DNA of 64,000 nucleotides, taken from JAHRVQ01 sp964548025. GTDB taxonomy: Bacteria > Pseudomonadota > Gammaproteobacteria > Pseudomonadales > Azotimanducaceae. Each line of letters begins with the position of its first letter. Positions within the stretch are counted from its first letter, which is position 1. The stretch covers positions 5,518-69,517 of the forward strand of contig CAZJRI010000009.1 of the NCBI GenBank assembly GCA_964548025.1, in the 5' to 3' direction. Shown here piece by piece: positions 8,311 to 17,586 of the stretch. A model generated the notes under the pieces. The model saw nothing but the letters and a program-made list of their open reading frames with translations. It was not told the DNA's origin and made no database searches. Position numbers and translations under genes: made by a program.

Positions 8311-10176
8311 TCAACCGGCCTTGAGCAGATCCAATGCGTCGGTTTTTTCCAGCCACTCTTCCTCCAGTGCCGCAATTTCATCCTTGAGGGTGGTCTGATC
8401 TCTAATCAGCGATTGCAGATTTCCAATCTGATCCTGATCATAACCGGTACTTTCTGCAAGTTTCATCTCGACCTCTTCCAGCTTTCGTTGCAGTCGCTCA
8501 ATTCTTGACTCCAGGGTTTTTAATCTGGTTCTAAGCTGACGTACCTGGCGATGATCTGATTTATTTTGTTGGCCTGGCTTTTTGCCGTTTGATATCACTG
8601 GGATATTGAGCTGACCACCCAGCAGGCGTTGACGATAGTCTTCAAGATTACCATCAAAGATCTGCAGTGAACCATTCTCAACCAGCATAAATGTGTCGAC
8701 TGAATTCGCGAGCAGGTGGCGATCATGAGATACCAGAAGAATCGCCCCGCTAAAATCCTGCAACGCGATGGTCAATGCCTGACGCATTTCCATGTCCAGG
8801 TGATTGGTTGGTTCGTCAAGTAACAGCAGATTGGGTCTGGTGAATGCGACGATGGCAAGCGCAAGACGAGCTTTCTCACCGCCTGAAAAAGTTCTTATCG
8901 AGTCGTGTACCTTGTCTCCTCTGAAATCAAATCCACCGAGAAAATCCCTGATCTGTTGTTCTCGCAATAGTTGGTCAAGTCGTTGAATATGAATAAAAGC
9001 AGATGCATCCAAATCCAGGTCATCCACCTGGTGTTGAGAGAAGTAGCCAAGTACCAGGTTGGCACCGTCATTGCGATCTCCTGCAAGCATTGGGATTTCA
9101 CCGCCAAGGCTTTTAATCAATGTTGATTTGCCAGCACCGTTGTGACCCAACAGTCCAATACGATCACCGGGATGAAGGCTCAGCCGGATTCCCTTCAATA
9201 CAGGTTCCTGATAACCGAGATAGGCTTTGTCCAGTGACAGCAAAGGATCGGAAGATTTCTGAGCGGGTGGTATCTGAAACTGGAAAGGGGAATCGACGTG
9301 CGCAGGTGCAATTAGCTCCATTCGCTCCAGTGCCTTGATTCGGCTTTGAGCCTGTCTTGCCTTGGTTGCCTTGGCACGAAATCGACGAACAAAATCCTGC
9401 ATGTGCTTGATTTCGCGCTGTTGCTTTGTGTAGTTGCTTTGCTGTTCGGCAAGACGAGCTGCTTTGACGATTTCAAATTGAGAATAGTTGCCCGAATAGA
9501 GTTCGATCCGCTTGCGATGCAGATAGGCGATAGTGCCGATTGTCTCGTCCAGAAATTCGCGATCGTGGGAGATCAATATCAAAGATCCCTGATAGTGTTT
9601 TATCCAGTTGGAAAGCCACAGAATGGCGTCCAAATCCAGGTGATTGGTAGGCTCGTCCAGGAGCAGAAGGTCAGACCGGGTCATCAGTGTACGCGCGAGG
9701 TTGAGCCTGATTCTCCATCCTCCGGAAAAGGCGCCAAGTGGTCTGTCAGTATCTGACTGATTGAATCCGAGACCTGCCATGAGCTGTTCAGCTCTCGATT
9801 TCGCGGTGTATCCGTCAATGACGTCCATTCGCTCGTGCAAGGGCGCAATTTGACTGTAGTCGCCCTTCTTTTCCGCTGCATCCAGCTTGTCATGGATTTC
9901 AACCCATTCGCTGTCACCCCCCAGTACATAGTTGAGGGCTGAATCTTCGCTGACAGTGACTTCCTGTTCCAGGTGGGCGATTCGGGTACCCAAAGGCAGA
10001 TCCAGATCGCCCTGGTCTGCATCGAGTTCTCCGAGAATGAGCCTGAACAAACTTGTTTTTCCGGCACCGTTGGCACCTATCAACCCCACTTTCTGGCCCT
10101 GATGAATCGTAAACGAAACGTTTTCAAACAGGAGCTCTGTCCCGCGACGTAGTGCAATTTGAGTGAAAGACAGCAT
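8311..10176 (-). CDS. yheS: ABC-F family ATPase YheS
   Basis: This soluble protein has two ABC ATPase domains and no membrane domain. Walker A is GANGAGKTS in domain 1 and GHNGAGKST in domain 2. The signature/Walker B runs are FSGGWRIRLNLA...LLLLDEPTNHLDLDA and FSGGEKARLALA...LLLLDEPTNHLDMEM. The inter-domain linker, with FRAKATKARQAQSRIKALERMELI, matches YheS closely. A long C-terminal coiled coil fills the last 90 residues or so. ABC-F proteins bind the ribosomal E site and modulate translation; the YheS role is still poorly defined. I start at the ATG at 10176, three codons inside a longer frame that opens with TTG. Confidence 0.92.
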   Translation of the reverse strand: MLSFTQIALRRGTELLFENVSFTIHQGQKVGLIGANGAGKTSLFRLILGELDADQGDLDLPLGTRIAHLEQEVTVSEDSALNYVLGGDSEWVEIHDKLDAAEKKGDYSQIAPLHERMDVIDGYTAKSRAEQLMAGLGFNQSDTDRPLGAFSGGWRIRLNLARTLMTRSDLLLLDEPTNHLDLDAILWLSNWIKHYQGSLILISHDREFLDETIGTIAYLHRKRIELYSGNYSQFEIVKAARLAEQQSNYTKQQREIKHMQDFVRRFRAKATKARQAQSRIKALERMELIAPAHVDSPFQFQIPPAQKSSDPLLSLDKAYLGYQEPVLKGIRLSLHPGDRIGLLGHNGAGKSTLIKSLGGEIPMLAGDRNDGANLVLGYFSQHQVDDLDLDASAFIHIQRLDQLLREQQIRDFLGGFDFRGDKVHDSIRTFSGGEKARLALAIVAFTRPNLLLLDEPTNHLDMEMRQALTIALQDFSGAILLVSHDRHLLANSVDTFMLVENGSLQIFDGNLEDYRQRLLGGQLNIPVISNGKKPGQQNKSDHRQVRQLRTRLKTLESRIERLQRKLEEVEMKLAESTGYDQDQIGNLQSLIRDQTTLKDEIAALEEEWLEKTDALDLLKAG

Positions 10177-10238
10177 GGATAACAAGGTGTGAAGGCAATC
10201 GTAGGATTCAGTATATCAGAGCAGCAGGATTAGCTGGA

Positions 10239-10369
10239 TTTGTCTTCGACAAGCCGTGTCTTAGAGCGCCACGTTTGTCTTCGACAAGCCGTGTCATAGA
10301 GCGCCACGTTTGTCTTCGACAAGCCGTGTCATAGAGCGCCACGTTTGTCTTCGACAAGCCGTGTCATAG
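10239..10369. repeat. Tandem array, 35-bp unit, 3.7 copies
   Basis: Units start at 10239, 10274, 10309 and 10344; the last is cut after 26 bases. The only difference seen between copies is one base in the first (TCTTAG instead of TCATAG). Each unit begins with TTTGTCTTCGACAAG, which holds a short palindrome (TTGTC/GACAA), then GCCGTGTCATAGAGCGCCACG. There are no spacers, so this is not a CRISPR array. The array sits between the divergent starts of yheS and the DUF4124 gene, where it could affect expression of both. Confidence 0.95.
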
Positions 10370-10406
10370 GTGTAGACTAAATATATACGGGTTTGTGAGT
10401 ATTGTT

Positions 10407-10853
10407 ATGTACAAAATTATGATCCTTGTACTGGTCGTTGCTTTTGCCGGACTCTTCTTTATCAAGGGGCCGGATGGTGAACCCATAATGTCCCTTGATG
10501 ATCTCAAGCCCACAGTCCCCGAGGTTGAACTCTCGCCTGTCTCGGCTGAGCCTACGCGGGTCTATAAATGGAAGGATGAGAATGGTGTTTGGCAATTCTC
10601 AAACGAACCGGTAGACAATCAGAATGTTGAAGTGATGGAATTGGATGGGAAGATAAACACGATGCCGTCAATTGACGTAGCGAGTCAGAATACCTCGAAC
10701 AAAACCGAGAAAAAGAATCTGAACATTCCGGGCGGTTTGACCACCGTGGCACCAGAGAAGATATCCGAGATGATGGATAACGTAAATAACCTGCAAGACA
10801 CGATGGATCAGCGTGCGGAGGATGTGAACAAAACCACGAGTGGCAGGAACTAG
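10407..10853 (+). CDS. DUF4124-domain protein with N-terminal membrane anchor
   Basis: The 148-residue protein starts with a hydrophobic segment (MYKIMILVLVVAFAGLFFIKG) that is a signal anchor or signal peptide. Next comes the DUF4124 signature RVYKWKDENGVWQFSNEPV at about residues 50-70. The tail is polar with a helical end (ISEMMDNVNNLQDTMDQRAEDVN). Family members are small envelope proteins without a known activity. An in-frame GTG at 10395 is an alternative start. It is transcribed away from yheS across the 35-bp array. Confidence 0.75.
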   Translation: MYKIMILVLVVAFAGLFFIKGPDGEPIMSLDDLKPTVPEVELSPVSAEPTRVYKWKDENGVWQFSNEPVDNQNVEVMELDGKINTMPSIDVASQNTSNKTEKKNLNIPGGLTTVAPEKISEMMDNVNNLQDTMDQRAEDVNKTTSGRN

Positions 10854-10869
10854 TTAATGACCCACATGA

Positions 10870-11823
10870 TCAATCAAATCGATAGCTGAAGCCATTTGAG
10901 GCAGCCGCCAGAAATCCAAGCTGACTTTCGTTAAAGCTGACGGACAAAATAGCAGCTTTGTGCCAGGGCCCGTCATTTGGCACGCGCCATTTTTCCTTCT
11001 CTCTCCCGGTTGCAAGATCCCAGAGGATAATAGTCTCTCGTGAAGTACCCACTAAAAGTTCTGTTAGATTCGCTTTAAATCGTGCAGACGTGATACCGGG
11101 ATTTCTGCGGTATAGAGAGAGTATCTCTTTGCCGTCTGCCGTACTCCATATTGAAACTTTCCCTTGATAGGCGGCACTCAGCGCCAACCTGCCGTCGTTC
11201 GAAAGCAGTACGAAGTCAATGGGTTGATCATATTGCTTCCGGTAAAGTTCTTCACCGGTGGCAAGCGACCAGTATCGCGCTGAGCCGTCATGAGAACCGG
11301 TCAGTGCGTATTCTGCGTCGACACTCAGCGATACGCTACTGACGGCACCCTCATGATTTAGTTCACGGACGATCCCACCTGCAACGATGTTGATGAGCCG
11401 CGCTGTGTCGTCATCCTGGCCAAGAAGCACGTACTGTTTTGCAATATCGATCGAGAGGATTCTTGTCGGACTGTGCCAATAGCGGATGGATTCACCGTTT
11501 GACACATTCCACAACACCACAGTGTCGTCCTCGGCGGTGGCAACAAACTTATTGTCCTCAGAAAAGACAGCAGCACGAATCGCGGAGTAGCTGTTGCTCT
11601 TATGATTCCAATCATAAAGTCGTTCGCCGTCGACAGTCTGCCAAAGGCTGCCCCCGTGGTTAAATGAACTTATGAATTCAATGCTGCCATCACTTGAAAA
11701 TGCGGCTGAAAGAAAGCCCTTGTTGGCTTGCCTGAATCCTTGATCCATTGACAGTGAATCGGTACAACCCGAGAGAAGAATTGTCGAAACAAGCAACACG
11801 TACGAAAGCCTGGGGCTGTTCAT
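10870..11823 (-). CDS. WD40-repeat lipoprotein
   Basis: The start at 11823 gives a lipoprotein signal peptide (MNSPRLSYVLLVSTILLSGC, lipobox LSGC). Repeats of about 40 residues follow, ending in motifs such as DDTVVLWNVSNGES, HDGSARYWSLATGEEL, KVSIWSTADGKE and ETIILWDLATGREK. They are typical of a beta-propeller of six or seven blades. It is probably an envelope scaffold; the partner is unknown. It ends 16 nt from the convergent DUF4124 gene and lies downstream of rsd on the same strand. Confidence 0.85.
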   Translation of the reverse strand: MNSPRLSYVLLVSTILLSGCTDSLSMDQGFRQANKGFLSAAFSSDGSIEFISSFNHGGSLWQTVDGERLYDWNHKSNSYSAIRAAVFSEDNKFVATAEDDTVVLWNVSNGESIRYWHSPTRILSIDIAKQYVLLGQDDDTARLINIVAGGIVRELNHEGAVSSVSLSVDAEYALTGSHDGSARYWSLATGEELYRKQYDQPIDFVLLSNDGRLALSAAYQGKVSIWSTADGKEILSLYRRNPGITSARFKANLTELLVGTSRETIILWDLATGREKEKWRVPNDGPWHKAAILSVSFNESQLGFLAAASNGFSYRFD

Positions 11824-11891
11824 GATCAGTGAACGCAGCAGCATAATACTGTTAGGCGAGTCGCTGCCTTACTCTCGAGCTGAGTCCTTTT

Positions 11892-12365
11892 TTATTGCAG
11901 GATCTTCTCGTTGGATTTGTGCACGTATTGGATTAGCTGGTCTTCGAGTTGAAATCTGTCTGTAAGGGATTCACCCAGGTGAGACAGATCTGATCGAATT
12001 TGTTCATAGAGGGAATCGCTGTGGCGAAGTTGATTGCATCGATCATTGAACCACAACCCGACTTCTGTAGATTGCTGTAGATAGGGATATAATGCTTCCA
12101 CCAATTGAATGCCACGCTCATCGAAAGTTCTGGCTTCGTTTTCCAGTTCAGTGAAAATTTCAAAATGACCTGCCGACAGGTAGTCGACCAGTACTTCACA
12201 AAAACGCTCCAGTGCCTCCTTAAACTCGGCTTCGGTTTCTTTCATACTGCTGTCAGTCAATGAGCACAATAAACGAATAAGCTCCTGTCTCTCGATCAGC
12301 CAGGTGGTGATTATGTGATTAACCCCGCCCCATTGCTCCCTGCTATCCTTGACCTGTTCCAACAT
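11892..12365 (-). CDS. rsd: Rsd/AlgQ family anti-sigma70 regulator
   Basis: The 157-residue all-helical protein opens with MLEQVKDSREQWGGVNHIITTWLIERQELI, the family hallmark. The WGGV and W-L-x-x-RQ-L-I positions are well matched. Rsd binds the RpoD region-4 surface in stationary phase and frees core polymerase for other sigma factors; AlgQ acts in the alginate system of Pseudomonas. RpoD itself is encoded 7.5 kb away. Its vicinity to hemCDXY and dsbB follows Pseudomonas order (algQ next to dsbH). Confidence 0.9.
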   Translation of the reverse strand: MLEQVKDSREQWGGVNHIITTWLIERQELIRLLCSLTDSSMKETEAEFKEALERFCEVLVDYLSAGHFEIFTELENEARTFDERGIQLVEALYPYLQQSTEVGLWFNDRCNQLRHSDSLYEQIRSDLSHLGESLTDRFQLEDQLIQYVHKSNEKILQ

Positions 12366-12519
12366 CCGAACCTCGCTTACTTCAAATCCCTGTTGTCGTT
12401 AACTATAAGATTAGTCAAGGATTGGCAAAGCGGCAAGAATCCGACCCGAAATTGCCTGAATAGAGTCACTACCCAAACAGTCCTCTTCGGTCAGTGGGCT
12501 TCAGTTCATAACTTTTTAA

Positions 12520-13023
12520 TCAGGCGTGCTTCGGCAGAAGAATCTGGAACAGACCGATTGCGATCAGAATAGCAAACCCAACCAGGGTCCAACCTGGAAT
12601 ACTGATTCCGAGGAATTGCCAGACGACTTCAGCACAAGTGCCATCACCTGATAACACCATAGCCAGTACCTCGGTTAGTGGAAAGACATCCAGTAAATAG
12701 TCGAGACTAGCACCGCAGGCTGGTACTTCATCTTCCGGCAGATTCTGAAGCCACAACTGGCGGGAAGAGATACCACCGCCGATGGTTGCCGTTAACATGA
12801 TCAGGCTACCGTAAATTTTAATACCCATCGTTTTTGGGCCATGGATGGCAGCAGCCAGGGCCACGATGCCCGTTGCAATAACCATAACGCGTTGAAGAAT
12901 GCACAACGGGCAGGGTTCAAGCGCCATGACATATTCCATGAACAGGGCAACGCCCATTAATGATATGCAACCGACAAAAATGAGTAAGAAAATGGTACGA
13001 GAAGTAGGAATGGTGCTTAACAT
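12520..13023 (-). CDS. dsbB: Disulfide bond formation protein B
   Basis: This inner-membrane quinone reductase reoxidises DsbA. Starting at the ATG at 13023 gives 167 residues with four membrane segments. The first periplasmic cysteine pair is CPLC in ALEPCPLCILQR. The second pair is the Cys in EVPACGASLDYLL and the Cys in GDGTCAEVVW. The Arg after CPLCILQ is the quinone-site residue of the family. An upstream in-frame extension is unlikely because it would put a polar tail before the first membrane helix. Confidence 0.95.
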   Translation of the reverse strand: MLSTIPTSRTIFLLIFVGCISLMGVALFMEYVMALEPCPLCILQRVMVIATGIVALAAAIHGPKTMGIKIYGSLIMLTATIGGGISSRQLWLQNLPEDEVPACGASLDYLLDVFPLTEVLAMVLSGDGTCAEVVWQFLGISIPGWTLVGFAILIAIGLFQILLPKHA

Positions 13024-13135
13024 CGAACTGCTAACCTGAAAATCGTGGTCTATTATGTATGAAATATGAATCAAATAGTAAGAACTGATCGCGCATGAAT
13101 AGTTCCTGCTCTAAACATGGAAACTCTGGTTCATC

Positions 13136-13531
13136 ATGAAGAAACTAATCTTTATTCTATTAATTCTTAATGCTTCCCTTGTCAGATCTGAAGATGAAGT
13201 TTCAGATATAACCTATGTGAGACTGACAAAGGGGATGGTGCTCAATTACGGTGATCCAAGTCTGACGAGACTCCGCTATCTGAAGGTAGACGTTCAGGTC
13301 CGGGTTCTAACGCCTGATGATGCCGATGTCATTGAGCATCACATGCCAGCACTACAGGATGCTCTTGTCATGCTCTTCAGCGCCCAGGACGCAGACACCG
13401 TGCGCAGTATTGAAGGCAAAGAAAACATCAGGGCAATGGCATTGTCCGAAACTCAGAAGGTGATAGAAAAAGAAGAGGGATTGCCACTCATAGAGGACCT
13501 TCTGTTTACAACATTCATCGTTCAGCGTTAA
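13136..13531 (+). CDS. FliL-family protein, stand-alone, with signal peptide
   Basis: The 131-residue protein has an N-terminal signal (MKKLIFILLILNASLVRS). The rest is like the periplasmic domain of FliL: YLKVDVQVRV, IEHHMPALQDALVMLFS, and ENIRAMALSETQKVIEKEEG...IEDLLFTTFIVQ. FliL stabilises flagellar stators, but no flagellar gene is near and a separate transmembrane helix is absent. The role may therefore be non-flagellar. Its 3' end overlaps the convergent acpH by 17 nt. Confidence 0.75.
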   Translation: MKKLIFILLILNASLVRSEDEVSDITYVRLTKGMVLNYGDPSLTRLRYLKVDVQVRVLTPDDADVIEHHMPALQDALVMLFSAQDADTVRSIEGKENIRAMALSETQKVIEKEEGLPLIEDLLFTTFIVQR

Positions 13532-14102
13532 TCCACTCATTAGCAAATCTGGCCACATCAGGCAGGAACAAAGCAAAATCCTCATCAAGCGCCTGCTTGT
13601 GCTGCCCGAATTGTCCGAATGCCTGGTTTAATGGATTTATGCGCTTCAATCTGGTCGAGATGCTTTTCAAGGACCGGTCTACGAATTCCTCATTCTTGTA
13701 GAACTCAAGCGCCCGCACTGATTGCATTCTGAGAATCGTATTCGTAGCAGTGGCGGGAGAATGTTCAGCAGCATCGAGAACAGCCTGGTAAGCGATTTTC
13801 GAAAATGCTTCGAGAGATATAGTCGAATGTTGATGCCAGTTCAATGCGAGCAGGTGATCGTAACTTATGTCACAAATGATTCCCGAGTAGCGGCGGAATT
13901 CTGAGTCAAATCTCTGCTGGCTCTTCCTCACAATAGGATGTTGGTCGGTATAGGCATCAATTGCCCTGTGCAATTTTACGCCGAGTTCTATTTCTCGTGG
14001 TAGCTCCCCTTTTAACGGGCCCTTGATAAAGTCCCCGAGAAATCCACCGGCCATCAAGAGCTTATCGGGATAGGCAAGGTAAAAATGAGCTAGGTGATTC
14101 AT
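13515..14102 (-). CDS. acpH: Acyl carrier protein phosphodiesterase
   Basis: AcpH removes the 4'-phosphopantetheine prosthetic group from holo-ACP. The 195-residue protein matches the family from the first residue: MNHLAHFYLAYPDKLLMAGGFLGDFIKG, where the His and Asp residues bind metal, then LGVKLHRAIDAYTDQHPIV and CDISYDHLLALNW, the later His/Asp set. The length is normal. It starts 18 nt after the gshA stop on the same strand. Confidence 0.92.
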   Translation of the reverse strand: MNHLAHFYLAYPDKLLMAGGFLGDFIKGPLKGELPREIELGVKLHRAIDAYTDQHPIVRKSQQRFDSEFRRYSGIICDISYDHLLALNWHQHSTISLEAFSKIAYQAVLDAAEHSPATATNTILRMQSVRALEFYKNEEFVDRSLKSISTRLKRINPLNQAFGQFGQHKQALDEDFALFLPDVARFANEWINAER

Positions 14103-14120
14103 CCTGGATGCGAGGAAAGA

Positions 14121-15707
14121 TTATCCGAGGAGATCAAGATACTGCTGTTTGATGTTTTTCAGGTAGGCATCGAAGCTGATTGATGCCTGCTGCTCCACGT
14201 GCTCCTGGTTCTCTTTTGAGGTTGCAACTAGCCGTTCGAAGTACTCAAGTTCTCCTTTGGAAAGCGGTTGATCCATAAAATGCTGTTTATGTTCGATTGC
14301 CTTATTCATCGCAAATCGAAAGAAAGGCACTGACTCAGAGTGCATATCCTTCAAAATAACACCGCTCGGCGTTAGATCAGGATCAGCCAACTTTTGTTGT
14401 TGCGATTGAATTGAACTCCGATGAGACCCGGTACCCATGATTTCATCAAGCTGATCTGCCAGAGAGAGCAGGTCATTGAGTATTTCATTGCCCCATTCCG
14501 CGATTGTTCTCTGTTTCCCCTGATCGTTGATAAGTGTATTTACATTACGTCCCCTGTGAACCACCTCGGTGACATTATTAGCGACAGATTCGCAAAGTGC
14601 ATCATCATGCTTTGGGCTCTCAACAAGCAGGCAGTAAAGCAGCAGCGTGTCGAGGAAATGGATGGTTGTCTCGTTAATACCTATTGGCTGGTAGGGGTCG
14701 ATATCAAGCAGACGAACCTCAACATATTCGACGCCTTCATCCAGCAGGCTCTTTAGAAAATTCACACCTGAACGGGGCACGCGTTTTGCGCGAATCGTCG
14801 TATAAAATTCAGCTTCTGATTGAAGCACACAGTCATTAACCTGCAGATATTCACCGTTTTTGCTGGTGCCAATTTTTGTATAGGGTGGATAAGTTGTCAC
14901 TACTGCACGGGCAATCCGTTCAACATAGTTCTCGAGACTGTTGTAACAGATATCGATGAGTTCAGACTGTGCGTCGCTCTGATAGCCTAGATTACCGTTT
15001 CTTAAGGATGTCGCTTCCGGTTGGTAGAGGCTGCCCTTATCGAACTTTTCAAGATTGTGAGCCCTTCCCTTTACGAAGCTGTTGCAGACTGCCGGGGAGG
15101 CGCCGGTTAAAAAAATAGCCAGCCACGAGAATCGGCGAAAGTTCCGCATTACATCGAAGTATCGTTTAGTTCGATAGGTGCTTGAGTTGTCCGCTCCTTC
15201 TGAGTGAGCCAGTTTTTGCCAGAACTCGTTGGAGAAAGAAAAATTGTAGTGAATCGCGCAGATAGTCTGCATCGATCTGCCGTAACGATTACCCAGGCCA
15301 TTTCGATAGGTTGTCTTCAGTTTGCCCAGGTTTGAGCTACCGTACTGTGCGATTGGTATATCGGCATCTCCGGATAGCACGCATGGCATGCTTGCTGACC
15401 ACAGCACTTCGTCTTCGAGTCCTGAATAAACATAGCGGTGGATGTCGTTCATGGATTTCAGTGTTTCAGGAATTGAACTCGAGACAGGCGTAATGAGTTC
15501 TGGTTGTGCCTCTGAGAAGTCCGTGGTGATTGTCGGGTGACTGAGCTTGGAGCCCAGGAAGTCCGGATGGGGAATCATTGACAAATTGCCACTGGCATCA
15601 ACTCTTAACGATTCGCGTTCGAGGCCGCGACGAAAGACTAATGACTGTTTGTCGAAGCTTCCCTTTAGCGCTTTTAGCTTGTTATTAAATAGGGTGGATT
15701 TGGTCAT
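14121..15707 (-). CDS. gshA: Glutamate-cysteine ligase (proteobacterial type)
   Basis: This enzyme catalyses the ATP-dependent first step of glutathione synthesis. The 528-residue length and the motifs RRGLERESLRVD, TDFSEAQPELITP, NGLGNRYGRSMQTICAIHYNFS and YVEVRLLDIDPYQPIG are those of the type I enzyme. The pathway fits the two glutathione S-transferase-like genes further along. No gshB is in the window. Confidence 0.96.
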   Translation of the reverse strand: MTKSTLFNNKLKALKGSFDKQSLVFRRGLERESLRVDASGNLSMIPHPDFLGSKLSHPTITTDFSEAQPELITPVSSSIPETLKSMNDIHRYVYSGLEDEVLWSASMPCVLSGDADIPIAQYGSSNLGKLKTTYRNGLGNRYGRSMQTICAIHYNFSFSNEFWQKLAHSEGADNSSTYRTKRYFDVMRNFRRFSWLAIFLTGASPAVCNSFVKGRAHNLEKFDKGSLYQPEATSLRNGNLGYQSDAQSELIDICYNSLENYVERIARAVVTTYPPYTKIGTSKNGEYLQVNDCVLQSEAEFYTTIRAKRVPRSGVNFLKSLLDEGVEYVEVRLLDIDPYQPIGINETTIHFLDTLLLYCLLVESPKHDDALCESVANNVTEVVHRGRNVNTLINDQGKQRTIAEWGNEILNDLLSLADQLDEIMGTGSHRSSIQSQQQKLADPDLTPSGVILKDMHSESVPFFRFAMNKAIEHKQHFMDQPLSKGELEYFERLVATSKENQEHVEQQASISFDAYLKNIKQQYLDLLG

Positions 15708-15786
15708 ACAGCAAATTCGTCAAGTTAAAATGGTGCCTGGTAAAGAAATTGGGTTTTGTGAATTGCGATTAGGGTAAATTCGCATT

Positions 15787-16176
15787 TCAGTCGAAGTTTC
15801 CTTCTCGAAATTTGTGGATTAGGCGACGATCCTTCTTGGTAGGTCTTCTTTCTGATACCACCTGGTTTCCGGCTGCTTTTCTTTGTTCGGCGACTCGCAG
15901 TCTGAGTTCAATGCTCTCATCGGTTTCCTTGTAGAGTAACCGGGCTTCCTCAGCTCCACGCCTTTTTTCGGATAGTCCGGTAACAACGACTGTCTTTTCG
16001 TCCCAGCCCTGGCGAATCTTGATTTCTTCGCCCAATTGAATTTCTTTAGCGGGTTTGCCACGGACGCCACCGATATGAACTTTACCACCGTCGATAGCGA
16101 CTTTTGATTTCGCCCTGGTTCGAAAAAATCTTGCAGCCCAGAGCCATTTATCAAGTCTGACTCTTTTCAATTCCAT
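15787..16176 (-). CDS. hslR: Heat-shock protein 15 (S4-domain ribosome rescue factor)
   Basis: The 129-residue basic protein has an N-terminal S4 RNA-binding domain (VRLDKWLWAARFFRTRAKSK...GGKVHIGG) and an Arg/Lys-rich tail ending RRPTKKDRRLIHKFREGNFD. Hsp15 binds 50S subunits that carry a stalled nascent chain. I use the ATG at 16176, which places RLDKW at the usual distance. A GTG seven codons upstream (16197) is possible. Confidence 0.92.
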   Translation of the reverse strand: MELKRVRLDKWLWAARFFRTRAKSKVAIDGGKVHIGGVRGKPAKEIQLGEEIKIRQGWDEKTVVVTGLSEKRRGAEEARLLYKETDESIELRLRVAEQRKAAGNQVVSERRPTKKDRRLIHKFREGNFD

Positions 16177-16197
16177 CTTCTGCTCTGTTTCTATCAC

Positions 16198-16593
16198 CCT
16201 GGTTATATTGCTGTGCCATCATCTAGGTGAGAATGTGAATCGGTGCTTGAAAGGACAAAGCCTATCATAACTTCCTGGCGGTATTACCATAACAGTTTTC
16301 ATTGGCGAGTAGGATACTGACGCAAACAGCAGATTTTATTTTGTGACGCTATGAAATGATATTCACTCTGGAAATAGCTGTCATAGTTGTGGTCAGCCAA
16401 GGTACCATCAGGGAACAAAGGCAGATCTTTTCTTGACCATAGAATGCTTCTATCAAGCTGGTCAATGATCAAGAGTCGAACAATTCACATTGATCGGAAT
16501 GCCGGATAATTGAGTGTTTACGACATGGGATTTTAATGGGCTTGAATGAGAAATCCGGTGTATCTGAATCAAAGTCAGGGGATTGATCGGATT
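16198..16593. other. Gene-free stretch between hslR and cysQ
   Basis: No gene is supported here. The only structure I see is an inverted repeat, TTGACCA (16433-16439) with TGGTCAA (16459-16465), enclosing a smaller TAGAA/TTCTA pair. It could be a hairpin or operator ahead of cysQ; there is no further support. Confidence 0.35.
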
Positions 16594-17412
16594 ATGGAAA
16601 GATTGCTGGAAGGTGTTGCCGGGATATGCAGACAGGCAGGAGATGCGATCCTTGAGGTCTATGATCGTCAGGACTTGGGTATTCAGACCAAATCGGATCA
16701 ATCACCACTGACAGCAGCGGATCTTGCAGCCCATCAGATAATTATGCGTGGGCTTAATGAACTTGCCCCGGATATTCCTGTCTTGTCTGAAGAATCTGAC
16801 CAGATACCCTTCGAACTCCGGGAAAAGTGGTCAAGCTATTTCCTCGTTGATCCGCTCGACGGCACAAAAGAATTCATTAATCGAAACGGCGAGTTCACAG
16901 TCAATATTGCACTTATCGAAAATCATCAGCCCGTTCTCGGGGTTGTATTTGTTCCTGTGCAGGATGTGCTCTACAGAGGAGTGGTTGGCACAGATAAGGC
17001 GAATGCCAGCGTTGAACGAGAGGGTAAAAAACAAACCATATCCACCCGTCAGATGGATACCCGGGACCTGACTGTCGTCGCCAGTCGCCGTCATGGGAGC
17101 GAGACCATGGAAGAATGCATGCAGGCTCTCAACAAACAATTCACTGTAAGAACGGAAAACGTGGGAAGTTCATTGAAGTTCTGCATGATTGCAGAAGGCA
17201 AGGCGGATCTCTATCCCCGGTTGGCACCGACTTCTGAATGGGATACAGCAGCAGCGCAGGCTGTTGTTGAGGCAGCAGGAGGGTCAGTTGTTGATTCCAG
17301 CTTCAACAGCATGAGATATAACACTAAAGAAAGTATTTTGAATCCGTATTTCTTTGCGCTTGCAGATCGAAACTTCGATTGGCAGAGTGTTCTGGCAGAC
17401 GTCGGCAAATAG
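16594..17412 (+). CDS. cysQ: 3'(2'),5'-bisphosphate nucleotidase CysQ
   Basis: CysQ hydrolyses 3'-phosphoadenosine 5'-phosphate, a by-product of sulfate assimilation. It belongs to the inositol-monophosphatase fold. Metal-binding motifs are visible: LSEESDQIP, DPLDGTKEFINRNGEFTVNIALI and, near the C-terminus, SEWDTAAAQAVVEAAGG. Starting at the ATG at 16594 gives 272 residues, close to the family norm; a 16-codon upstream extension is possible but lacks conserved features. Confidence 0.93.
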   Translation: MERLLEGVAGICRQAGDAILEVYDRQDLGIQTKSDQSPLTAADLAAHQIIMRGLNELAPDIPVLSEESDQIPFELREKWSSYFLVDPLDGTKEFINRNGEFTVNIALIENHQPVLGVVFVPVQDVLYRGVVGTDKANASVEREGKKQTISTRQMDTRDLTVVASRRHGSETMEECMQALNKQFTVRTENVGSSLKFCMIAEGKADLYPRLAPTSEWDTAAAQAVVEAAGGSVVDSSFNSMRYNTKESILNPYFFALADRNFDWQSVLADVGK

Positions 17413-17586
17413 TGACAGTAATAACTGAATCTTGTCCGGAAACCGGGCTCGGGAGCATTAAACCCAGGCGGTTCCTTCCTTCGCAAGTGATTGATTCATG
17501 GTTCTAACGAACTCTAACCGTCCAGATTATTGTTGGCAATCAGCTAATCCTGGACTGGAACTAACTAAATAGATGGGGTGCAACTT

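Noticed and set aside
8242..8508. 88-codon plus-strand frame near the end of yheS
   Set aside because: Most of it is antisense to the conserved YheS C-terminus.
10239..10369. Possible CRISPR array
   Set aside because: Repeats are directly abutting with no spacers and no cas genes are present.
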